This document shows, in pieces, positions 1 to 6,188 of a DNA stretch of 6,538 nucleotides. The translations under genes and the position numbers were made by a program. Numbering within the stretch: position 1 is the first letter of the stretch; each line of letters opens with the position of its first letter. The notes beneath the pieces are model-generated. The model did no database searches. It worked only from the letters and a program-made list of their open reading frames with translations, and was not told the DNA's origin. Source of the stretch: an uncultured bacterium (GTDB lineage Bacteria; Cyanobacteriota; Vampirovibrionia; Gastranaerophilales; Gastranaerophilaceae); NCBI GenBank assembly GCA_948742005.1, contig CAPYQR010000007.1:17025-23562 (forward strand), read 5' to 3'.

Positions 1-533
1 GTATTTATCTTTTGGTTATAAACACTTATGATTTTATCTTTTGGTAAAATTCCGCGCTTTGCAATATTAGAAGTCGGTTTTGTCGAATATGATTCAACAA
101 AAATATTTTGTTTGTTTGATGGAAGTTTATGATAAACAACCGCACACATCATTACAAGAAAAACTGCAAAAATAACGTTCATAATAACGCCTGCCGTTAC
201 AATCACAAGTTTTTGCGAAATTCTTTTGTTTTCGTATAATTCCTTGGAATCATCATCCAGGTATTCGTCCTCATCGACTTTTTTTCTGTCTTTTTCATCA
301 AGATTTTCTAATGAACTTTTAGGTTCTGCAAAACTCACATAGCCGCCAAACAAAAACGCATGGATATAAAAAACCGTATCTTTCCATTTGAAAAGTTTCC
401 AGGAAGGCCCTATCGGCATACCGATTCCAAAACGCGTTACACGGACATTAAAAATTCTTGATGCGGCAAAATGCCCTATTTCATGTACCAGAACAAGGGC
501 GCTTATTAATAAAATCATTATTATTTGATTCAC
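1..533 (-). CDS. rseP: RseP-like M50 site-2 membrane metalloprotease (N-terminal part, runs off left edge)
   Basis: This is the N-terminal ~177 codons of an intramembrane zinc metalloprotease of family M50 (RseP/S2P type). Seen: a short hydrophobic first helix (about residues 3-16) running directly into HEIGH at residues 17-21, the HExxH zinc motif with Glu18 as expected catalytic base. A WK-rich stretch and FGGYVSFAEP follow, equivalent to the GGYVKM loop of the family. Next come an acidic hydrophilic insert (LDEKDRKKVDEDEYLDDD), a second membrane segment (KLVIVTAGVIMNVIFAVF, the place of the usual AGPxxNF helix) and the opening of a PDZ domain (SNIAKRGILPKDKIISVYNQKI). The C-terminal part and the second zinc-ligand motif lie outside the window. 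The start is GTG at 533, preceded by AAGGA at 7 bases; the ATG at 518 would remove part of the first helix and lacks that spacing. Known for the family: cleavage of membrane-anchored anti-sigma factors or signal-peptide remnants. The substrate here is unknown. It lies 41 bases after the 575-1561 gene, without a terminator between them, so it is probably cotranscribed. Confidence 0.9.
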   Translation of the reverse strand, partial: MNQIIMILLISALVLVHEIGHFAASRIFNVRVTRFGIGMPIGPSWKLFKWKDTVFYIHAFLFGGYVSFAEPKSSLENLDEKDRKKVDEDEYLDDDSKELYENKRISQKLVIVTAGVIMNVIFAVFLVMMCAVVYHKLPSNKQNIFVESYSTKPTSNIAKRGILPKDKIISVYNQKIN

Positions 534-540
534 AAGTGTT

Positions 541-545
541 TCCTT
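541..545 (-). promoter_or_regulatory. Shine-Dalgarno AAGGA deciding the GTG start of the M50 protease
   Basis: On the minus strand AAGGA lies 7 bases before GTG at 533. No in-frame ATG occurs between the upstream gene and this point, and the next in-frame ATG (518) has no such site. This supports the GTG as the initiation codon. Confidence 0.6.
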
Positions 546-574
546 TATAATTTTATTGTTTAATTTTTATTTTA

Positions 575-1561
575 TTATTTTTTTGGTTTTTTGGGCTGTT
601 TTGCTTTGCTTGTGTTATTCTGCTTTGCTTCAACCTTTTTATATAATCCGAACATGGATGGTTTATAAGAATTAAGATTTTTATTTGATTCTGCTAATAA
701 TAATCTTAATTTTCTGTTTTGTTCTTCTAATTCTTTAAGTCTTTGTTCAAGTTTGTGGTTTCTTTCTTGGGCTGCTTTCATTTTACCTGACGAAACAACA
801 TCCTGCGAACAAAGAGTTGAAACATATTGCGCAATTTTTTTAGCTAAAGATTTTGCAACCGCATTAACAGCTTTTTCCGAAACGCCAAGGTTTGAGCCAT
901 CTGCAGCTTCAGGAATTGCCATATTTTTCTTTGCCATTTGAGATAAAATATATTCTCTGAATTTTTCCTGCGCTTCAAAAGATTCTGACAACAAACTCAT
1001 ATCATCAAAATCGTCAGAGTCTTCTTCGGTTTCTTCAGGGTTTTTTTTATCAGCGGATTCTTTCGAGGACTTTTCCAATTTTTGTCCCAATGTGTCAAGC
1101 GCACCCTCTAAAATCCCCATTTTACGAGGTTTTTCATCAAAAGAATTGTTTTCTTCTTGATTTTCGCTTAGGATATCCATTTCTTTATTTTTTTCTACAT
1201 TTAATTCTATTTCGCCATTTTCTTCTAACATAGGTATTTCACTTTCATACGAGTCGTTTTTGCTTTCATGTGAGTCAAATTCAGGCAAATCGAGGGGAAT
1301 TTCGATTAACGAGCTTTCACTTAATTCTATTTCTTTCATTGCAGCCGAATTTATGTTTTGTTCGTCAAGATTATTGAAAAGATTTTTTGAAATAAGTTCT
1401 ATAACATTTTCATCAAAAAATTCTTCACCGGATTCGTTTTCAAAGATGGCTTCAACTTTCCATTTTTGAAAAAAACTGTTTAATGTCGATAAATCGATAT
1501 AATTGCCTTTTTGAGCTAATGCGTGCATTATATCATCTTTAGAAAACACATTATTATCCAT
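575..1561 (-). CDS. Acidic coiled-coil hypothetical protein upstream of the M50 protease
   Basis: I do not recognise this family. The product is about 328 aa from ATG 1561, or 331 aa if ATG 1570 is used. Numbering from 1570, residues ~10-66 form a compact predicted domain (KDDIMHAL..IDLSTLNSFFQKWKVEAIFE..GEEFFDENVIELI). Its helix-turn-helix-then-wing cadence loosely recalls MerR-type DNA-binding domains; that is pattern inference only. Residues ~70-190 are acidic, low-complexity linker rich in E, D, S and N. Residues ~195-255 look ordered and helical (FREYILSQMAKKNMAIPEAADG). Residues ~262-298 are a strong coiled coil (ERNHKLEQRLKELEEQNRKL), and the end is a lysine-rich tail (KAKQPKKPKK). No signal peptide or membrane segment is seen, so it is likely cytoplasmic. 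I prefer ATG 1561 because ATG 1570 overlaps a perfect TATAAT box, and neither has a Shine-Dalgarno site. It has its own promoter and is followed after 41 bases by the M50 protease gene, so a functional link is possible but unproven. Confidence 0.8.
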   Translation of the reverse strand: MDNNVFSKDDIMHALAQKGNYIDLSTLNSFFQKWKVEAIFENESGEEFFDENVIELISKNLFNNLDEQNINSAAMKEIELSESSLIEIPLDLPEFDSHESKNDSYESEIPMLEENGEIELNVEKNKEMDILSENQEENNSFDEKPRKMGILEGALDTLGQKLEKSSKESADKKNPEETEEDSDDFDDMSLLSESFEAQEKFREYILSQMAKKNMAIPEAADGSNLGVSEKAVNAVAKSLAKKIAQYVSTLCSQDVVSSGKMKAAQERNHKLEQRLKELEEQNRKLRLLLAESNKNLNSYKPSMFGLYKKVEAKQNNTSKAKQPKKPKK

Positions 1562-1568
1562 ATTCCAC

Positions 1569-1597
1569 ATTATACAAAAAATATAGCAATATGTCGA
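1569..1597 (-). promoter_or_regulatory. Sigma-70-type promoter abutting the start codon (predicted leaderless mRNA)
   Basis: The minus strand reads TCGACA (1597-1592), a 17-base spacer, then TATAAT (1574-1569). This is 5/6 and 6/6 matches to the -35 and -10 consensus with ideal spacing. Seven bases separate the -10 box from ATG 1561, so the transcription start should fall at or within 1-2 bases of that ATG. A terminator for the upstream gene lies just beyond it, so this is the only evident promoter for the hypothetical/M50 pair. Confidence 0.75.
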
Positions 1598-1634
1598 TAA
1601 AAATAGAACTATTAAATTAGATTATAAATTAACC

Positions 1635-1667
1635 AAAAAAAAGCCTCTCTTTTGTTCAAGCGAGGCG
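1635..1667 (-). terminator. Rho-independent terminator of the AMIN-like membrane protein gene
   Basis: On the minus strand GCCTC (1666-1662) pairs with GAGGC (1647-1643). After a G/A mismatch, CTT/AAG extends the stem, leaving a six-base loop. The stem is followed at once by eight T residues. It begins about 16 bases after the stop codon at 1683. Outer arms AACCAA/TTGGTT (1631-1636 and 1673-1678) flank the hairpin and could extend it. On the plus strand there is no T run, so it appears to work in one direction. Confidence 0.85.
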
Positions 1668-1682
1668 TTTATTGGTTGAGTA

Positions 1683-2978
1683 TTATATTATTTGCTTTGT
1701 TTTAGTTTTATTGATTGAATTTTTTAAACCTGCCGCTAAATCCTTTCTGCCGGATTGTTCGTAGATTTTTGTAACCGATTCTAAAAATTTCATTGAATTA
1801 TCAGATTTAATTGGAGAATTTGAAGTTTTAGGATTCGGATGATATTCAATTTTATTTGTTTTTCTTTGAATATAAGGGCTTGTAAAATCTTTATTAACGG
1901 CTTCTTTTTTAGGTCTTGGAGGAATTTGGAAAGAAGATAAGGCTTCATTCATTTTTATCACTTCTTGATTTTGATAAGGATTTTTATTGCTTTTTTGGTA
2001 TTGATTAAGCGCAATTCCTTTTTTAACAGCATCGACATTCACCTTTTTAAGAGGATTTGAACCATATTTTTCTTTCAAATATTGCTGATATTTCAAATGA
2101 GCTCTCTCAAGTTCTTTTTGTGCTTGTTTGATTGTTTCGCTTCTTGTTGAAACACTTTGAAGATTATCAAAATCAGAATCAAAGTCAGAACCTAATTTTG
2201 AAACAGAGATTGTGTTTTTTCTTGTATTTTGTTTTAAATTTGAAGAATTTAATTTCAAAATGTTTTGTGAATATGCAGCAGGAACATCTTTGTGCTCTTC
2301 TAAAATATTGTTTAAACCAATCATTGGCTGTGAAAACTCTTTTGTATAGTTTTTGGCAATTGTTTTAATAACTGCAAGAATTGTTATAAATATTAAAGCA
2401 AAAATCAAAACAACTCCCATTGCACCATCTTTCAAGTTTGCAAAAATTGCACTTAATAAATGTGATAAATTAAAGGAATTGTCATTCCAATCCTGATTTT
2501 CACCCTCAATATCCAAATCATTATGATTTGTGGGCTGATAACGGCTTATAGGCCCGTTAATTATAACGCTTTTTTGATTTTTATTCTGTTCAAAGATAGA
2601 ATTAACATAAACAAGCTGGGTATTTTGAGCATTTTCGCCCTGGATAAAAATTCTAACCGTATTTTTGCCGTATTGTTTTACAACGACACTTTCAATCCCC
2701 TCTACATCATCATAAAAAGTTGAGGGATTTTTCGAAAGAATTGAATTTCTTAATTCAAAAATTATTCCCCCGTCCTCGAGCATCTTTGTTTTGTATGAAG
2801 CATTTTGCGTAGAATCAATTTCCAATTCATAAGAATCAGCATCATCCCCCGAATTTGCAATCATAACGGATGAAACAATGTTAGATTCGGCAAACGCCGA
2901 TATTGTCGTCATAAAAAATAATAAAATTCCAAAAATAAAACTTGAAAAAACATTTAATTTCAAGGAACTTTTTTTCAT
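1683..2978 (-). CDS. Exported single-TM protein with AMIN-like N-terminal domain
   Basis: The product is 431 aa and I do not recognise it by name. Seen: an N-terminal signal peptide (basic MKKSSLK, hydrophobic core ~10-25, likely cleavage after AFA at ~30). Then comes a beta-rich extracytoplasmic region (~32-128) whose strands YELEIDS, GIIFELRNS and ESVVVKQYGKNTVRIFIQG follow the pattern of AMIN domains. AMIN domains are known to localise periplasmic proteins to peptidoglycan; the assignment here is inference. A linker follows, then a single strong membrane helix at ~187-206 (MGVVLIFALIFITILAVI). The long, probably cytoplasmic tail is rich in N, K, S and Q, with a short coiled coil (~283-304, QAQKELERAHLKYQQYLKEK). 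It ends in an amphipathic helix (MKFLESVTKIYEQSGRKDLAAGLKNSI). The start is supported by AGGGGGAG about 9 bases before ATG. Such topology would suit an envelope-to-cytoplasm bridge or cell-wall factor. It stands alone, with ribH upstream and a strong terminator downstream. Confidence 0.85.
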   Translation of the reverse strand: MKKSSLKLNVFSSFIFGILLFFMTTISAFAESNIVSSVMIANSGDDADSYELEIDSTQNASYKTKMLEDGGIIFELRNSILSKNPSTFYDDVEGIESVVVKQYGKNTVRIFIQGENAQNTQLVYVNSIFEQNKNQKSVIINGPISRYQPTNHNDLDIEGENQDWNDNSFNLSHLLSAIFANLKDGAMGVVLIFALIFITILAVIKTIAKNYTKEFSQPMIGLNNILEEHKDVPAAYSQNILKLNSSNLKQNTRKNTISVSKLGSDFDSDFDNLQSVSTRSETIKQAQKELERAHLKYQQYLKEKYGSNPLKKVNVDAVKKGIALNQYQKSNKNPYQNQEVIKMNEALSSFQIPPRPKKEAVNKDFTSPYIQRKTNKIEYHPNPKTSNSPIKSDNSMKFLESVTKIYEQSGRKDLAAGLKNSINKTKTKQII

Positions 2979-2987
2979 TCCTAAATA

Positions 2988-2995
2988 CTCCCCCT
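2988..2995 (-). promoter_or_regulatory. Strong Shine-Dalgarno for the AMIN-like protein
   Basis: The purine run AGGGGGAG on the minus strand ends about 9 bases before ATG 2978 and supports that start. A second AGGA lies too close to the ATG to be the main site. Among the genes in this window this is one of the clearest ribosome binding sites, contrasting with those that have none. Confidence 0.55.
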
Positions 2996-3072
2996 AAAAA
3001 ATATAAAAGTTTATAATAAAATATTATATTTTTTAATCTTTCAAGACATTAATCTATAGGTTGTATTAAGGA

Positions 3073-3100
3073 TTAAAAATCTAAATCTAAAGATTGATTT
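3073..3100 (-). terminator. Possible weak terminator after ribH
   Basis: On the minus strand, just after the ribH stop, AAATCAATC (3100-3092) can pair with GATTTAGATTT (3087-3077). This gives nine AT-rich pairs with a two-base bulge and a four-base loop, followed by a short T-rich stretch. GC pairs are few, so stability is low and the call is tentative. Confidence 0.3.
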
Positions 3101-3102
3101 TT

Positions 3103-3579
3103 TTAATTAATTTGAATCTTTTTTAAAACGTTAACTGTTTCAACCGCGCTTTGTGCACATTGAGCACCTTTGTTTCCTGCTTTTGTGCCTGCACGCTCAA
3201 TTGCCTGTTCAAGATTATCCGTTGTCAAAACACCGAACAAAACAGGAATATCAAAATTTAAACCCACCTGCGCAATTCCTTTTGATAATTCTGCACAAAC
3301 GTAATCATAATGGTCGGTAGAACCTTTAATTATTGCACCTAATGCAACAATTGCATTATATTTTTTTGTCTTTGCAGCTTTTTGCGCAGTTAATGGTATT
3401 TCAAAAGCACCGGGAACTTTTATAACATCAATATTTTCATCTTTAACATTTAATCTTTTAAATGTATCAAGCGCACCTTCCAGTAATTTTGAGCCGATAA
3501 AATCATTAAACCTTGATACGATAATACAAAATTTATCGTTTTCTTCTGCATATAAATTACCTTCAAAAAAATTAACCAT
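3103..3579 (-). CDS. ribH: 6,7-dimethyl-8-ribityllumazine synthase
   Basis: Lumazine synthase catalyses the penultimate step of riboflavin synthesis. It condenses 5-amino-6-(D-ribitylamino)uracil with 3,4-dihydroxy-2-butanone 4-phosphate. At 158 aa it matches the normal length of the family (about 150-160). The hallmark motifs are all present: the SRFN substrate loop (R23-F24-N25), VPGAFEIP (55-62), [14 protein letters not shown] (81-94) with the expected catalytic His90, FGVLTT (115-120), and the phosphate-binding segment [14 protein letters not shown] (125-138). Known for the family: pentamers, often assembled into a hollow 60-mer capsid in the cytosol. The start is supported by AAAGGAG 9 bases before ATG. 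It follows the amidohydrolase gene by 61 bases with no clear terminator between them, so readthrough is likely. No other riboflavin genes are in the window and no FMN riboswitch is visible upstream. Confidence 0.97.
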   Translation of the reverse strand: MVNFFEGNLYAEENDKFCIIVSRFNDFIGSKLLEGALDTFKRLNVKDENIDVIKVPGAFEIPLTAQKAAKTKKYNAIVALGAIIKGSTDHYDYVCAELSKGIAQVGLNFDIPVLFGVLTTDNLEQAIERAGTKAGNKGAQCAQSAVETVNVLKKIQIN

Positions 3580-3588
3580 TGCGCTTTT

Positions 3589-3595
3589 CTCCTTT
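3589..3595 (-). promoter_or_regulatory. Shine-Dalgarno for ribH
   Basis: AAAGGAG on the minus strand, 9 bases before the ribH ATG at 3579, is near-consensus and fixes the start codon. Upstream in the 61-base gap, TTGAAA and a TGCTAATCT extended -10-like box occur with only 15 bases between the hexamers, too weak to call as a promoter. Confidence 0.55.
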
Positions 3596-3640
3596 TAAAT
3601 AAAGATTAGCACAAAAACAAGTTTTTCAACACCTGCAAAA

Positions 3641-4948
3641 TTAATATCTAATTTCCCCGCGTTTTACAACACGTCTTGCATTAATATAAACATGAGATGG
3701 TTTTGTTTTGTTTAAAAGTGATGTGTAATTTTCACCATCTTCAAGTTCAAAAACATTAAAATCAGCATCTTTATCAACTTCAAGCGACCCGATTGTGTTA
3801 TTTAATCTTAAAATTTTAGCAGGAATAATTGTTAAATATTTCAAAGCTTCAACAACATCCAATTCTCCGTTATTAACATAGCGAAGCTCGTTTAACAAAG
3901 ATAAATCCTCGTTAAACGCCAGAGAATTTACCCCAAAACCAAAACGGGAGGGGAAATATTCAAGAACCTTTTTAAAATCCAATTTTTTATGGTGCAAATT
4001 GTCACTTACCCGCGGACAATAAGCAAGCGCTGCTTTATTTTCTTTTAATAATTCCAAATCAGAATCAGTTAAATAATTTCCATAAGAAACAATTAATTGC
4101 TTTGATAAAACGCCTAATTCTTTTAAATATTGCGCAGGAGAAAGATTCTCAAAGAAAGGTTCAAATTTTTTACAGCCTGTAAATTCATTCAAAAGGTCAA
4201 TATCTGAAAAACCATGTTTTAACCAATCAATTTCATCTTGCGATTCACCAAGACGGATAGTCATTAAAATATTGTGTTTTTTGCAATATTTTATTAAAAT
4301 TTTAAACAATCTTTTATGAACACAGCAAACACTATGCGGAGCAACGCCTATGAATGTGTTTGCGGATTTTTGTTTTCTAAGTTTTTCAATTTTCTTTTGG
4401 ATTGTGCGAAATTCTTCCTTGCTTGTTTCAACAGAATCTGAAAAAAGTTCAAAAAACAAAAAGGTTTTCAAAGGCATTTCATTCAATAAATCAAAATATT
4501 TACTTTCTTTTGATAATTGCGCAACTGCAGTTGTTCCGTTTAATAAGCTTTGTTCGATTCCTTTTTTAAAAGAAGCAATTTTTTCATCTTTTGTTAAACA
4601 AAAATATTCGCAAAGCAGATTTGAAAGACGATAAATAAAAGAATTTTTAGAAATTCCCGTCAAAAAATAATGTTTTTTAAAAATCGTATAAATACGCTTT
4701 AATTTAGCTTTTAAGGTTCTTTTATTTGTTTTTTTTAAATCTGTATATTGAAGATGATTATGAAGATTAACAAACCCGGGCGTTATTATTGAATTTTTAA
4801 AATCTTTTATATTAGAAAAATTTTCCTCAATTAAAGTTTCTTGTTTGACGATTTCCTGAACCTTACCCTCGTCAACAATAAGTGCGCAATCTTCATAAAC
4901 ATTGCCGTCAGACGGAATTATCCATTTTGCTTTATATGCCTTTGCCAT
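3641..4948 (-). CDS. Amidohydrolase-superfamily protein (ATZ/TRZ/SsnA-like fold) with degenerate metal site
   Basis: The product is 435 aa from ATG 4948. Overall architecture is that of cytosolic nucleobase/aminohydrolases such as MtaD, SsnA and TRZ/ATZ. There is an N-terminal small beta domain (YKAKWIIPSDGNVYEDCALIVDEGKV), then ITPGFVNLHNHLQ with HxH at His63/His65, GVAPHSVCCV (His205), and the usual C-terminal IPAKILRLNNTIGSLEVDKDADFNVFEL. Three positions that normally hold metal or catalytic residues are changed. The HxAE motif reads RLGES (Arg232; Glu235 kept), the hydrophobic-AHG motif reads VSYGN (Tyr289), and GTDS reads GVNS (Asn341). The family fold is clear, but hydrolase activity is doubtful. 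The frame is intact, so it is not an obvious pseudogene. A longer frame opens at 5029, but its first 27 codons translate the promoter (4956-4984), so ATG 4948 is preferred. ribH follows 61 bases later; the divergent 102-aa gene lies upstream. Confidence 0.88.
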   Translation of the reverse strand: MAKAYKAKWIIPSDGNVYEDCALIVDEGKVQEIVKQETLIEENFSNIKDFKNSIITPGFVNLHNHLQYTDLKKTNKRTLKAKLKRIYTIFKKHYFLTGISKNSFIYRLSNLLCEYFCLTKDEKIASFKKGIEQSLLNGTTAVAQLSKESKYFDLLNEMPLKTFLFFELFSDSVETSKEEFRTIQKKIEKLRKQKSANTFIGVAPHSVCCVHKRLFKILIKYCKKHNILMTIRLGESQDEIDWLKHGFSDIDLLNEFTGCKKFEPFFENLSPAQYLKELGVLSKQLIVSYGNYLTDSDLELLKENKAALAYCPRVSDNLHHKKLDFKKVLEYFPSRFGFGVNSLAFNEDLSLLNELRYVNNGELDVVEALKYLTIIPAKILRLNNTIGSLEVDKDADFNVFELEDGENYTSLLNKTKPSHVYINARRVVKRGEIRY

Positions 4949-4955
4949 AAATTTT

Positions 4956-4984
4956 ATTATATCAGTTAAAAATATATTCTTCAA
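4956..4984 (-). promoter_or_regulatory. Sigma-70-type promoter abutting the amidohydrolase start (predicted leaderless mRNA)
   Basis: The minus strand reads TTGAAG (4984-4979), a 17-base spacer, then a perfect TATAAT (4961-4956). Seven bases then lead to ATG 4948, the same spacing as at the 1569-1597 promoter. The transcription start would coincide with the ATG within a base or two. It may also drive ribH by readthrough. Confidence 0.7.
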
Positions 4985-5021
4985 TAGATTCGTTTTTTGC
5001 AAGCAAAAAAATATTAACAAA

Positions 5022-5039
5022 TGTAACAATTTTATTACA
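5022..5039. repeat. Small inverted repeat TGTAA-N8-TTACA in the divergent intergenic region
   Basis: TGTAA at 5022-5026 and TTACA at 5035-5039 form a dyad in the 151-base gap between the divergent amidohydrolase and 102-aa genes. A 10-bp palindrome AGTTTAAACT lies at 5048-5057. Either could be a regulator site for the plus-strand gene. In AT-rich DNA such short dyads also arise by chance, and I could not identify a convincing plus-strand promoter here. Confidence 0.25.
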
Positions 5040-5083
5040 AAACCTAAAGTTTAAACTCAAAATTCCGATATTAAATATATAAG

Positions 5084-5090
5084 AAAGGTG
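5084..5090 (+). promoter_or_regulatory. Shine-Dalgarno deciding ATG 5100 over GTG 5088
   Basis: AAAGGTG at 5084-5090 ends 9 bases before ATG 5100. The alternative in-frame GTG at 5088 is part of this site itself and has no ribosome binding site of its own, so initiation at 5100 is favoured. Confidence 0.55.
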
Positions 5091-5099
5091 TGTAAGCCA

Positions 5100-5408
5100 A
5101 TGAAAAATCAAAATTTTGTACTGGATGAACAAAGGATTGCAAATATCCTCAGAAATGAAATTTTACAAGATACTCAAAGTAAAATTAAAAATCTGCCAAA
5201 AGAAAAAGACTTATCAAACTTTGAATGCATTTCAACCGTAAAAGAAGAATATGTTTCTCCTATTATGAAAATGAATGAAGATCAAATTCTTGATTTTGTT
5301 GAAGCATTTGATGTTTCACAATTAGCAACATTAAGCGTGGCGGAATTGAATTATATCGGAGAAGTGTTAGGAGTTGAACCGAAAATATTATTTGGGTTGG
5401 AAGATTAA
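5100..5408 (+). CDS. Small hypothetical protein (102 aa)
   Basis: This is the only plus-strand gene in the window, and I do not recognise it. The product is a soluble, charged, mostly helical protein of 102 aa with no signal peptide or membrane segment. The N-terminal half (FVLDEQRIANILRNEILQDTQ, then KNLPKEKDL) reads as one long helix and a loop. The C-terminal half (EDQILDFVEAFDVSQLATLS, then VAELNYIGEVLGVEPKILFG) resembles the last two helices of Xre/Cro-type helix-turn-helix domains, where an A..LGV.P..LF pattern is common. No full HTH is visible, so this is only a hint. Codon use matches the neighbours and the gene has a ribosome binding site and a strong terminator, so it is very likely expressed. 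It is divergent from the amidohydrolase gene and convergent with the methyltransferase gene. Confidence 0.8.
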   Translation: MKNQNFVLDEQRIANILRNEILQDTQSKIKNLPKEKDLSNFECISTVKEEYVSPIMKMNEDQILDFVEAFDVSQLATLSVAELNYIGEVLGVEPKILFGLED

Positions 5409-5427
5409 TGGAAAGACAACAATTTTA

Positions 5428-5462
5428 AAAACCGGATAAAAAAACTTATCCGGTTTTCGGTT
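5428..5462. terminator. Bidirectional rho-independent terminator between convergent genes
   Basis: A perfect 12-bp stem is formed by AAAACCGGATAA (5428-5439) and TTATCCGGTTTT (5446-5457) around a 6-base loop. It is T-rich on the 3' side in both directions. It starts 19 bases after the plus-strand stop and lies just past the minus-strand methyltransferase stop at 5464, so it serves both genes. Confidence 0.9.
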
Positions 5463-5463
5463 T

Positions 5464-6162
5464 TTAATTCATTTTTGCACAAATTTGTGCTGAGATATTT
5501 TTAAAACAAAAATATCGCACAAGAGGATTTTTAAATCCTGTTTTTTTAAATTTTTTAATTAATTCTTCAGGTTCATCAAATTTATTCTTAGAATTAATTA
5601 AATATTTATACGCTTTTTTATTTTTTAAAAAATTAATTAAAAACAAAATAATAAAATTATAAATTTTACATACTAAATTTTTTTTGCCGAAATCAAGCTG
5701 CAAAAATACTCCCCCGGGCTTTAAAATTCTGTAAATTTCTTTTAAACAAAGCTCTTTATCCTCAATATTTCTTAAACCAAACCCCATCACAACACAATCA
5801 AAAGAATTATCTTGAAAATCCAAATTTTGAGCATCCATTTTAAAATATTCAATTTTTTTATTTCTTTTTTTTGCAATATCAAGCATTTTTTGAGAAAAAT
5901 CAATACCTGTAATTTTTGAATTCGGATATTTTTTTAATAAAATCTCTCCTAAATCTCCACTCCCGCAGCAAAGGTCAAGGATTTTGGAATTTGGTTTCAA
6001 TTTAAGCAAATCAAGGGATTTCTTTTTGATTGAATAATGAGTAAAAAAAGAGATAATATTATTTAAAAAATCATATTGAGATGAAATCTCATCAAACATT
6101 TTTTCAATTTTTTCACTCTTTTGAAAATTATTAAGTTCATTATTTGAATTAAAATCATTCAT
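5464..6162 (-). CDS. ubiE: UbiE/MenG-like quinone C-methyltransferase
   Basis: The product is a 232-aa class I SAM-dependent methyltransferase most like UbiE/MenG, which methylate the ring of demethylmenaquinone or the ubiquinone precursor at the membrane. Seen: a family N-terminus KIEKMFDEISSQYDFLNNIISFF (18-40), SAM motif I ILDLCCGSGDLG (61-72), the acidic ribose-binding strand ITGIDFSQKML (84-94), MDAQNLDFQDNSFDCVVMGFGLRN (109-132) with the UbiE signature GLRN, and RILKPGGVFLQLDFGK (145-160). The C-terminus retains AYKYLINSKNKFDEPEELIKKFKKTGF (184-210). Differences from classic UbiE: the usual GxHxxWRR segment reads FTHYSIKKKS, and the proline-rich stretch before the YxYL helix is shortened and hydrophobic. 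The quinone assignment is therefore likely but the exact substrate is open. No Shine-Dalgarno site is seen before ATG 6162. A TATAAA-like box lies 8 bases upstream without a good -35, so transcription may instead come from the promoter at 6279-6307 through the hairpin at 6197-6212. Confidence 0.85.
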   Translation of the reverse strand: MNDFNSNNELNNFQKSEKIEKMFDEISSQYDFLNNIISFFTHYSIKKKSLDLLKLKPNSKILDLCCGSGDLGEILLKKYPNSKITGIDFSQKMLDIAKKRNKKIEYFKMDAQNLDFQDNSFDCVVMGFGLRNIEDKELCLKEIYRILKPGGVFLQLDFGKKNLVCKIYNFIILFLINFLKNKKAYKYLINSKNKFDEPEELIKKFKKTGFKNPLVRYFCFKNISAQICAKMN

Positions 6163-6188
6163 TTTTTTATTTTATAATAAAAAATAAC

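Noticed and set aside
2132..2723. Plus-strand open frames of 60-80 codons inside the AMIN-like gene
   Set aside because: They lie antisense in a well-supported coding frame, have no ribosome sites, and their composition is that of reverse-complemented coding sequence. The same holds for those at 753-941, 1260-1469 and 4350-4634.
3580..3640. FMN riboswitch upstream of ribH
   Set aside because: The gap is only 61 bases and shows none of the conserved multi-helix FMN aptamer; ribH probably depends on readthrough or a weak local promoter.
4949..5029. N-terminal extension of the amidohydrolase (27 residues, hydrophobic, signal-peptide-like)
   Set aside because: It is the translation of the -35/-10 promoter region, has no ribosome site, and the family is cytosolic with the fold beginning right after ATG 4948.
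5100..5408. Calling the 102-aa protein an Xre-family regulator or antitoxin
   Set aside because: Only the last two helices resemble the domain; the recognition helix and the rest of the HTH are not visible, and no toxin partner is adjacent.
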